NCBI RefSeq assembly: GCF_001307295.1
Contig: NZ_CP012700.1
Coordinates: 1,057,001 to 1,121,000 of the forward strand
DNA from: Sphingopyxis macrogoltabida
Lineage (GTDB): Bacteria > Pseudomonadota > Alphaproteobacteria > Sphingomonadales > Sphingomonadaceae
DNA: 64,000 bases
Reading direction: 5' to 3'
Position 1 is the stretch's first letter. Every line of letters starts with the position of its first letter. Below the pieces are notes generated by a model, which saw only the letters and a program-made list of their open reading frames with translations, ran no database searches and was not told the DNA's origin. Position numbers and translations under genes: made by a program. This document shows, piece after piece, positions 16,433 to 23,533 of the stretch.

Positions 16433-17334
16433 TGGGCACGTCCGCCTCTAGCCGCGGCCCGGGATCTGGCCCCGACATTCCGATTGTACCCCCGTGGGTC
16501 GACAGTCCGCCACAGCAGCCCGCGCCCCAACCTCCGCAGCCAATACCCACACCGGGGCAAACGCCGACGTCCCCCTCTCCGCAGGCGCCTCAGTCGCCAA
16601 ATCCTCAGGTTCTCCCGCCACCAAACCCCCAGCCGCAGCCTCAGCCCGAACCCTCGCCACCTGGCCGGTGGCGCGGGGTAAGGACGTCGCTCGGCAAATT
16701 CGGAGGCGGGGGCGACGACCGCGGCAGGCACTTGCGCCGTGGACTCGGCCACTATTCGCGGAGCGGCATGGGAGGCAGCGGCAATGCTGCGCGCCGGATG
16801 GGTGGTTCGGCCAGAACAGCCAGCGTCCTGCACAGCGCTCTGACCGCGCTGGCGAATGGAGAACCTCTTCCTCAGGAACTGGGGATTGACCCGCAGGCCC
16901 TGGTCGGGCTGTCACCATCAGAGTTTGCTGACGCTCTCGTGGATGCTATCCGCCCGATCGACGGAACGCAAGACGCCGAGGCAACACGTGATTCGGTGGC
17001 GCGAGCGCTATCCGACATGCTGGACCAGAATGCCGATATCACCAGCTTGACGCCGCAACAGGTCGATCAGGTCACAGCCTCGACCCTTGGATATGACGTC
17101 GCCCTGCGCATCGAGCTGGATGTCGGAAAAGCGATCATCGCCAAGGCCCCCACGAAGGGTGACGGATTGGAGCGGCTCCAGGAAATGAAGGACTATGTGC
17201 GCGAGATCGTAGCTGCTGAATACGCAGAGGAGCGCTCCAGCGTTGGGACCGTCGGTCGCGCAGCTATTGAGCGGATTTCGCGCAACGCGATTCAACAGGC
17301 ATTCGAAGTGTTTGAGGAGGATGGCGAGCTGTGA
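16429..17334 (+). CDS. qatB: QatB, defence-system protein of unknown biochemical role
   Basis: A 301-residue protein. The first 80 residues are proline/glutamine-rich and likely disordered (PPQQPAPQPPQPIPTPGQTP). A glycine/arginine-rich patch follows (about 85-125, GGGGDDRGRHLRRGLGHYSR) and then a helical C-terminal domain (about 130-301). No enzyme motif is recognised; assignment rests on its place between a KAP ATPase and a QueC-like protein. The ATG overlaps the qatA stop (ATGA). The low-complexity start resembles other QatB proteins, in which a charged flexible region precedes a compact domain. Confidence 0.85.
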   Translation: MMGTSASSRGPGSGPDIPIVPPWVDSPPQQPAPQPPQPIPTPGQTPTSPSPQAPQSPNPQVLPPPNPQPQPQPEPSPPGRWRGVRTSLGKFGGGGDDRGRHLRRGLGHYSRSGMGGSGNAARRMGGSARTASVLHSALTALANGEPLPQELGIDPQALVGLSPSEFADALVDAIRPIDGTQDAEATRDSVARALSDMLDQNADITSLTPQQVDQVTASTLGYDVALRIELDVGKAIIAKAPTKGDGLERLQEMKDYVREIVAAEYAEERSSVGTVGRAAIERISRNAIQQAFEVFEEDGEL

Positions 17335-18611
17335 TCAGAGTCGCATGCCTTCCCGAGAATCTCCCGGACCAAGCCGGGACTGATCTGCGGTTCGACATTT
17401 ATTCCCGATCGCGTCTCGCAGGACGCGGGCGGGTCGGCAACTTGGTTCCCGGCCGTGTCCGTCGGTTTGGCCTCCGGCCATCGGTCGATGCCTGGGATTT
17501 CACGTCGTTCGCGATGGCCGTGGTTGCTGCCGACGAGGCGGTATCACGCGAGCGTAGCCCAGATGGATGGACACGTGAGATCGGGCTGACGGTTGCCGTC
17601 TCCTTGCCAGATTTCTGGAACTCGCAGCGCGCCCGCCTGACCCAGGCGCTCCGCTTCCTGTCTGGAGACATCTGGGAACTGGATTTCATCGGAGACGGTG
17701 CTGCTCCCACGACCAGCGATCCCTCGCGACTGCGCAACGAGGACATGGTCTGTTTGCTATCAGGCGGCATGGACAGCCTAATCGGAGCAATCGACGTCGT
17801 TGGTGAAGGGCGCAGTCCGCTTTTCGTAAGCCAGATGGCCAAAGGCGACACTGCGGACCAAAAGATGTTCGCTCACGCCATCGCGCCCCATAGCCTGCAT
17901 CTTCAACTCAACCATCATGCCCGTCCACCCGGGCCATCAGAACGATCTCAGCGTGCTCGCTCGATCGCCTTCCTCGGCTTCGGAGTGTTGGCAGCGACCT
18001 GCCTGCGGCGGCATCATGATGGCTATGAGGTGGAACTCCGCATCCCTGAAAACGGCTTTATCAGCCAGAACGTGCCGCTGACCCCGCTGCGCACCGGAAG
18101 CCTCAGTACGCGCACGACGCACCCATATTTCCTGCGCCTCATTCAAGAGACCCTCGACGCGGCCGGCTTGCGGGTCCGCTTGAATAACCCCTATGAGCAC
18201 AGCACGAAGGGCGAGATGCTCTCGGGTTGTACGGACCAAGCCCTTCTGGCTCAGCTGGTCGCCGATTCGACCAGCTGCGGGCGTTATTCTAGAACAGGCT
18301 TCCAGCATTGTGGTCGCTGTGTGCCCTGCCAAGTGCGGCGTGGCGCCTATCTCGCGTGGGGGCAGAACGACGAAACCACCGACGGCTACAAATACGGACC
18401 ATTGGGCCAAGATGACGTGCGGCATGCCCGGTTCGATGACGTTCGGTCTGTCGCCATGGCCGTTGAAACAGTGCGCCGATATGGCATCGACGAGCTGATT
18501 GGCGGTGCGATGAATGCGCGTATGCTCGGCGACGTTACCCCCTATCGTGAGGTCGTCCGGCGTGGCATCGCGGAATTGGCCGCGCTCCATGCTCATCTCG
18601 GTGTCACTTGA
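17331..18611 (+). CDS. qatC: QatC, QueC-like nucleotide-binding protein
   Basis: A 426-residue protein related to QueC, the 7-cyano-7-deazaguanine synthase. The PP-loop SGGMDS (144-149) binds ATP in this family. A C-terminal cysteine cluster (CGRYSRTGFQHCGRCVPC, about 315-332) matches the zinc site of QueC. In Qat systems QatC is proposed to use this chemistry on a protein or nucleic-acid partner rather than for queuosine synthesis. The start is GTG 17331, overlapping the qatB stop by four bases. An N-terminal extension of about 135 residues before the PP-loop is longer than in housekeeping QueC, as expected for QatC. Confidence 0.92.
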   Translation: MIRVACLPENLPDQAGTDLRFDIYSRSRLAGRGRVGNLVPGRVRRFGLRPSVDAWDFTSFAMAVVAADEAVSRERSPDGWTREIGLTVAVSLPDFWNSQRARLTQALRFLSGDIWELDFIGDGAAPTTSDPSRLRNEDMVCLLSGGMDSLIGAIDVVGEGRSPLFVSQMAKGDTADQKMFAHAIAPHSLHLQLNHHARPPGPSERSQRARSIAFLGFGVLAATCLRRHHDGYEVELRIPENGFISQNVPLTPLRTGSLSTRTTHPYFLRLIQETLDAAGLRVRLNNPYEHSTKGEMLSGCTDQALLAQLVADSTSCGRYSRTGFQHCGRCVPCQVRRGAYLAWGQNDETTDGYKYGPLGQDDVRHARFDDVRSVAMAVETVRRYGIDELIGGAMNARMLGDVTPYREVVRRGIAELAALHAHLGVT

Positions 18612-19378
18612 TCGACTTCCACTGCCATATTGATCTGTATCCCGACCCTCTGGCCGTCCTTGACGAAGTCGATGCAAGAGGGACCTATGTATTGGCGGTC
18701 ACGACGACGCCGAAGGCTTGGCGTGGGACAAAAAAGCTGGTCGGAGATCGCCAGCGGGTTCGCGTTGCTCTTGGTCTGCATCCCGAGCTGGTCGCACAGC
18801 GCTATCAGGAAGTTCCCCTGCTATGCGGCCTACTCCCAGAAGCTCCATATGTCGGGGAAATCGGGATCGACGGAAGCCCGCCGCACCGGGGTTCGCTCGA
18901 TCTACAGAAATCTGTCTTCGATCGCATACTTGCCGAATGTGCGACGCACGGCGGGCGGGTCATGACGATCCATTCTCGCGGAGCTGCAACTGCAGTGCTG
19001 GATGCACTTGAGCGCCAGCCCGATGCCGGGGTGCCTATCCTTCATTGGTTCAGCGGCACAATGAGAGAGTTGGAACGGGCAGTTCAACTCGGTTGCTGGT
19101 TCTCCATAGGACCTGCGATGCTCCGCTCCCGGAAGGGCCGCGAGTTGGCGGCAGCCATGCCGCTGGATCGGCTGTTGACGGAAACGGATGCACCTTTCGC
19201 ACGAGATGGCGAAAACCCTTTGATGCCGTGGCAGGCTTACGATTGCTTGGGTGAACTGGAAACGATCAGTAACCTAGGCATGGGGGCACTCGCCTTGCAG
19301 ATTAAAAGAAATTTGAAGCGACTTGGACAATACAAACAGTCACCCCGCTTAACGAAATCGGCGCCGCTGAGCGGTTGA
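18608..19378 (+). CDS. qatD: QatD, TatD-like metal-dependent nuclease
   Basis: A 256-residue TatD-family hydrolase. Metal ligands are all visible: His5 and His7 (FHCHID), Glu84 (YVGEIGID), His122 (TIHSRG), His146 (ILHWFSG) and Asp194 (LTETDAPF). TatD enzymes are metal-dependent DNases, and QatD supplies the nuclease-like function in the four-gene system. The start is TTG 18608 overlapping the qatC stop (TTGA). Residues after about 235 (KQSPRLTKSAPLSG) form a short non-conserved tail. Together with the three upstream genes the operon appears intact. Confidence 0.93.
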   Translation: MIDFHCHIDLYPDPLAVLDEVDARGTYVLAVTTTPKAWRGTKKLVGDRQRVRVALGLHPELVAQRYQEVPLLCGLLPEAPYVGEIGIDGSPPHRGSLDLQKSVFDRILAECATHGGRVMTIHSRGAATAVLDALERQPDAGVPILHWFSGTMRELERAVQLGCWFSIGPAMLRSRKGRELAAAMPLDRLLTETDAPFARDGENPLMPWQAYDCLGELETISNLGMGALALQIKRNLKRLGQYKQSPRLTKSAPLSG

Positions 19379-19523
19379 CGGCGGCCATGCGCCATTGCCG
19401 TTCGTTTCCCGCCATTCTCGCTCGTCTGAAACCGAACACCATCATGGCCGTCTTTCGAGTCGGGCTCTTGGGCTTAGTCGGCTAACGGGTCCAGTGCGGC
19501 GAAGAATGGAAAGGGCGGATCGA

Positions 19524-19732
19524 TCATCCTTTCTTCTTGGCGACCATCAGGCGGCAGGCGAGCTCTCGCTCTCCCCACCGCGTCGAGAATGCGTCTGAGA
19601 CCTCAAACCAACTACCGTCACTGCCAGCACCGTGATGCACACCGATACAAGAACATTGGCACTCATGACCCTTGGCGTTCTGGCAGGACGGCGAGCATAT
19701 CTCCTGCTCGCGAAAAGGCTGGATGACGTAAA
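19524..19732 (-). pseudogene. cysteine-rich hypothetical gene, 3' part (split by IS256-family element)
   Basis: Read on the minus strand from the IS edge, the frame continues the gene at 21155-21416: VIQPFREQEICSPSCQNAKG, then HECQCSCIGVHHG and a tail ending CRLMVAKKKG with TGA at 19524-19526. The CSPSC-x10-CQCSC cluster looks like a metal-binding motif. Removal of the IS and one target duplication joins the two parts in frame (GCIYV-IQPF). Confidence 0.8.
19724..19732. repeat. target-site duplication TGACGTAAA, left copy
   Basis: TGACGTAAA at 19724-19732 matches 21155-21163 directly beyond the IS; nine bases fits the IS256 family (8-9 bp). Confidence 0.92.
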
Positions 19733-19782
19733 GGTCGCGTCCGTCAAGGTGGTGTAATTTCGGCTGTGGCCGTGGGCCATCG

Positions 19783-20997
19783 TCAGGCGGCTTTGGCGGT
19801 GATGTGTAGGGGCTGATTTTCCTCCTCGATCATGGGTTGGTTGAGTTCGGCCATGCCTTCGATCTGCATGTATCGGTGCTGGAGCTGCCACTCGTCGTTC
19901 TGCTCCATCAGCACAGCCCCGACGAGGCGGATGATGCTGTCTTCGTTCGGGAAGATTCCGACGACGTCGGCGCGGCGCTTGACCTCCTTGTTGAGCCGCT
20001 CGAGCGGATTGGTTGAGTGTAACTTCGTGCGGTGCTGGGTGGGAAAGCCGGTGTAGGCGAGCACGTCGGTTTCGGCCTCGTCCATGCAGGCGCCGAGCTT
20101 GGGCCAACGGGTGCGCAACTGGTCGGCGACCTGTCGCCAGACCTGCGTTGCGCTTTTCTGATCGGGCTGCAGGAAGACCTGGCGGATCGCGGCGGCGACG
20201 ACAGTGTTCTGGCCCTTGGGCACATAGGACAGGGCATTGCGCATGAAGTGCACCCGGCAGCGCTGCCAGGTGGCGCCCATGACGCGGGTGATCGCGCCCT
20301 TGAGGCCCTCGTGAGCATCGGAGATGACCAGCTTCACGCCGGTAAGACCGCGCCGAACAAGGTCCTTCAGGAAGTCGGACCAGAAGACCTCCGCTTCCGA
20401 GGGGCCGATATGCAGGCCGACGATCTCGCGCCGGCCCTCGGTGTTGACGGCCATGGCGATTATTGCGGCAACGCTGATGATCCGCCCGCCTTCGCGTACC
20501 TTGAGATAGGTGGCATCGAGCCAGAGATACGGCCATTCGCCGGTGAGCGGGCGTTTCAGAAAGGCATGGACGCGCTCGTCAATGTCCTTGCAAAGCTTGG
20601 AGACGGTGGACTTGGAGATGCCGGTCATGCCCATGGCCTGGACGAGTTCATCGACCCGCCGGGTGCTGACCCCGCCGATCCACGCTTCCTGGATCACCGC
20701 AACCAGCGCTTTCTCGACCATCTTGCGGGGCTCAAGGAAGCCCGGAAAGTAGGACCCAGCACGCAGCTTGGGGATTTTCAGGTTCAGCGTGCCTACCCGG
20801 GTATCCAGCGAACGGTCGCGATAGCCGTTGCGCCAGGTCGCGCGCTCGCTGCTGCGTTCGTGGCGACCCGCGCCGATCAGGCCATCAACGTCGGCCTCCA
20901 TGATCAGCTGCAGCACGTTCTCGGCGATGGTGCGCAAAAAATCCGGTTGGCCGCCCTTCGCAGCAAGCTCTTCGATCAGTAATCTGTCCTCGGTCAT
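19783..20997 (-). CDS. IS256-family transposase (copy 1)
   Basis: A 404-residue mutator-type transposase. The family signatures are present: Asp in PYLWLDATYLKVREGGRI, Asp in LVISDAHEGLKGAI, and a C-terminal Glu region (NPLERLNKEVKRRADVVGIF). ATG 20997 is preceded by AGGAG on the minus strand; a longer open frame to 21114 runs through the palindrome upstream and is not expected to be translated. The deduced protein is identical to that of copy 2 at 59006-60220, so one copy probably arose from the other recently. Confidence 0.95.
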   Translation of the reverse strand: MTEDRLLIEELAAKGGQPDFLRTIAENVLQLIMEADVDGLIGAGRHERSSERATWRNGYRDRSLDTRVGTLNLKIPKLRAGSYFPGFLEPRKMVEKALVAVIQEAWIGGVSTRRVDELVQAMGMTGISKSTVSKLCKDIDERVHAFLKRPLTGEWPYLWLDATYLKVREGGRIISVAAIIAMAVNTEGRREIVGLHIGPSEAEVFWSDFLKDLVRRGLTGVKLVISDAHEGLKGAITRVMGATWQRCRVHFMRNALSYVPKGQNTVVAAAIRQVFLQPDQKSATQVWRQVADQLRTRWPKLGACMDEAETDVLAYTGFPTQHRTKLHSTNPLERLNKEVKRRADVVGIFPNEDSIIRLVGAVLMEQNDEWQLQHRYMQIEGMAELNQPMIEEENQPLHITAKAA

Positions 20998-21075
20998 CGG
21001 GAACTCCTCTTCGTCACGGTTGAAGTGTGCAAACTCCACCATAACGATGAACCCGGTGGCCACCAGCGACGCCGC

Positions 21076-21107
21076 ATTCCGGGGTGGGGCATGCCCCACC
21101 CCGGAAT
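21076..21107. repeat. 32-bp perfect palindrome inside the IS256-family element
   Basis: ATTCCGGGGTGGGG-CATG-CCCCACCCCGGAAT lies between the IS right end and the transposase start, and recurs in copy 2 at 60299-60330. As RNA it would form a very stable GC-rich hairpin. It may limit transposase expression from outside promoters or be a binding site. Confidence 0.9.
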
Positions 21108-21154
21108 ACACCATCGCCTACACCGGAAATTACACCACGAGCGCGGACGCTAAC

Positions 21155-21163
21155 TGACGTAAA
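21155..21163. repeat. target-site duplication TGACGTAAA, right copy
   Basis: Identical to 19724-19732 and directly abutting the IS right end. Confidence 0.92.
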
Positions 21164-21416
21164 TGCAACCGTATCTTTCTAGTGCGCGGTTTACGAGATC
21201 GTCGAACCAAGCTTTCGGAATCTCCCAGAACTTCCTTGATGCTTTCCAGCATGGTGTGTTGCGACGCTCATTCTGCAACCACCGCCGGTTGTCCGGATCG
21301 AACGGCAGCCGGACCCGAAGAAGCTCGCCCTTTCCCGATCGTCTCAAGACGACGGGGATTTTCTCTTGATTCCATATGGCTTGGATCGACCGTTCCATTG
21401 GCGACTGACATAGCAT
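21155..21416 (-). pseudogene. cysteine-rich hypothetical gene, 5' part (split by IS256-family element)
   Basis: About 86 codons starting MLCQSPMERSIQAIWNQEKI and running VVLRRSGKGELLRVRLPFDP, then CWKASRKFWEIPKAWFDDLV and up to ERYGCIYV, where the IS begins. The continuation lies at 19524-19732. The reconstructed protein has about 156 residues with a C-terminal cysteine cluster. Function unknown. A start at the second Met (MERSI, 21398) is equally possible. It diverges from the GGCT-domain gene 105 bases away. Confidence 0.8.
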
Positions 21417-21521
21417 TTTCGCATTCCTTCGCGAATGCTAGTAACCAAGTAATCCTTGGCAATTTCTGCGCATGCGCAATTTTGTGCGGAGTGGCGCCAT
21501 AAGTCATCGTAGGGGGCGACC

Positions 21522-23042
21522 ATGCTGAAAGCGACAGAAGCCGAAACCGAGGAAGTACGGGAATATTTCGAGTGGCAGGCACCCGATCTCCAGGTCACTT
21601 TCCTGCAGAAGGTCTATTCCGAAGCCGTCCTGAACACCCGCCATGACGTTTGGGACGTTCACACCAACAAAGATCGCTGGTGGATCATTACGGGCGGCAC
21701 GAACCTTTACTCGCAGGCGCAGTTTCCGAACATGGATCTAGCGCTCACATTCCACATCGGCCTGATGCTGCGAATCCCGCGAACGGAAAAGCAGCAGGTG
21801 AATGATCTCCGCATTCTCCAGTTCGAGCCCGTCCTTGAGAAGATGGAAGACGTCGGCGCCGCGATGACACAGGCACACAATCTCGCGGATTACCAGACCG
21901 TCGGAGTACGGTGCCGCGAGACCCTGCTTGCACTAATTGGCGCGGCGCAAGATGCAGCGGTCTGGACCGAGGCACCGCCGCAACGCGCAAATTTTCGCGC
22001 TTGGGTCGACATCATCATTAACGACCTCCTTCCGAGCGAGACGAACAAGGAGCGTCGGGGCGCGATCAAGCAGACGCTTGAATCCGCCTGGACCTTCACA
22101 AACTGGCTGACACACGCCAAATCGGCGACATGGCTCGACGCGGATATGGCGCATGCGTTGACGCAGCAGGCCGTGACCATGGCGATGACGCAGATTCTGC
22201 GAGCGCTGCGAGGAGTGCCCGAGGAATGTCCGAAATGTGGATCGCCTCATCTCGAGCCCGAGCAAGGCGAGAATAGTGCCGCGCCCGGCACCCTCTGGGA
22301 GCGGCCGACCTGTACTGGGTGCGACTGGACCGGCAGGCCTGTCCCGATCCTCGACTCAGAAGCTGCGCGTCCGATCATCATGCGAGAGGGCAGATACACG
22401 CACGAGCACAGCATTATGACGGTGCCGCTGCGAACGATCATGAAGGCGGGTGATCCACCGATCAAGCCGCTGCCGGAAGCGGAGTCTGGGCCGCCGGAAC
22501 CCGTCGTCTATTTCGCATACGGGTCCAACATGTTGACCGCCCGACTGCGCGAGCGGATGCCGAGTTGCAAGCCGCTTGGCATAGCGAAGCTGCCGGGCCA
22601 CGCGCTACGCTTCCATAAGCGGAGCAAGGACCAGTCGGGGAAGTGCAACGCTTTTGCCACCGACGATGACCAGGGCGTGATGGGGGTCCTTTTTGCCTTT
22701 GACCCCGCCGAACGCCCGACACTCGACAAGGCCGAGGGTGTCGGCAACGGCTATGAGCATGCGACGGTCACGGTCATCAATGACCAAGGCCGGCGGCAGA
22801 AGGTTCTGACGTACCTCGCCAGCCCGAACGCGATCGACGACAGCCTCGCGCCCTATACTTGGTATAAGGACTTCGTTCTGGCTGGTTGCGCCGAGCATGG
22901 GCTGCCGGCCGACTATGTCGCGGTCTATGTTCAATCTGTCGAGGCGACGGAAGATCTCAATAGGGCGCGGGACGCCAAGGAGCGGGCGAAGCTCGTTGCC
23001 GCCGTCCCGTCAAAGCCCGAACCGCAAGACCTTCCTACCTAA
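21522..23042 (+). CDS. zinc-ribbon / gamma-glutamylcyclotransferase-like fusion protein
   Basis: A 506-residue protein in three parts. Residues 1 to about 225 are helical and unrecognised. A zinc-ribbon-like pair follows (CPKCGSPHLEP at about 236 and CTGCDW about 30 residues later). Residues of about 325-490 form a GGCT/AIG2-like cyclotransferase domain with the signature VVYFAYGSNM (about 328-337) and the expected acidic residue in DKAEGVGNGYEH. GGCT enzymes release 5-oxoproline from gamma-glutamyl peptides, but the substrate here is unknown. It lies next to qatABCD and an IS, so a role in defence or stress is possible. ATG 21522 is used, without a strong Shine-Dalgarno. Confidence 0.75.
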   Translation: MLKATEAETEEVREYFEWQAPDLQVTFLQKVYSEAVLNTRHDVWDVHTNKDRWWIITGGTNLYSQAQFPNMDLALTFHIGLMLRIPRTEKQQVNDLRILQFEPVLEKMEDVGAAMTQAHNLADYQTVGVRCRETLLALIGAAQDAAVWTEAPPQRANFRAWVDIIINDLLPSETNKERRGAIKQTLESAWTFTNWLTHAKSATWLDADMAHALTQQAVTMAMTQILRALRGVPEECPKCGSPHLEPEQGENSAAPGTLWERPTCTGCDWTGRPVPILDSEAARPIIMREGRYTHEHSIMTVPLRTIMKAGDPPIKPLPEAESGPPEPVVYFAYGSNMLTARLRERMPSCKPLGIAKLPGHALRFHKRSKDQSGKCNAFATDDDQGVMGVLFAFDPAERPTLDKAEGVGNGYEHATVTVINDQGRRQKVLTYLASPNAIDDSLAPYTWYKDFVLAGCAEHGLPADYVAVYVQSVEATEDLNRARDAKERAKLVAAVPSKPEPQDLPT

Positions 23043-23533
23043 TCACGCTGACGGCTTCTGGGATCGGTTGCCCGTGCGGTATCAAGTGCGTTTGCGCGTG
23101 ATCGCTAGATCGTCGCGGCGTCCCGGACAGCGCAGATATAGACCTCACCACGCGTCTGTAAGATGGCAAGTCGCGCGATCAAAGTCAGCTTCGCTGGCGT
23201 TGCGCCCTGAAAACTGTCGGTCAATTAGTGGACATTCGGGGGCCTGCCGCTCGATAGCCGACGGTCTGCGCTTGGGGCTGCAATATCGGCGACTTAATGC
23301 CTAGGAAGGGTCGCCCCCGAAAGCCAGCGACGACGCGTCCCAACGTCAGTTGTTCCATTTCTGCAGCTAGAAGCTGCCTGTCCGGACAGTCCGCAAGCAT
23401 AGTCGTCCGTCATTGGCCAGCGCATATAAGCAGATCTGCTACGAACGCATCAGAGGGGAGGGGGCTTTGCCCTGATTGAGCCAAATGGGCGTCGATGGTC
23501 GATGCACCTGGCTCACAGTCAGGAGTGTGTCCC
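23043..23533. other. intergenic region at the accessory/backbone border
   Basis: About 490 bases with no convincing gene; short open frames lack homology-like composition. It probably contains the promoter of the parB-like operon. The stretch GCTCACAGTCAGGAGTG at its end supplies the parB ribosome-binding site. It marks the junction between the variable 7-23 kb region and the plasmid backbone. Confidence 0.5.

Larger units (their letters stand above)
19733..21154 (-). mobile_element. IS256-family insertion sequence, copy 1
   Basis: 1,422 bp, bounded by TGACGTAAA duplications. The ends are related inverted repeats: GGTCGCGTCCG...GTGGTGTAATTTC on the left, and GTTAGCGTCCG...GTGGTGTAATTTC on the right when read inward. 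The transposase reads toward the left end. A second copy with the same transposase sequence is at 58956-60377. This copy splits a cysteine-rich gene. Confidence 0.93.

Noticed and set aside
20032..20982. A 316-codon open frame antisense to the IS256-family transposase (also at 59255-60205)
   Set aside because: It is the shadow of a well-recognised transposase and appears in both copies only because the IS is duplicated.
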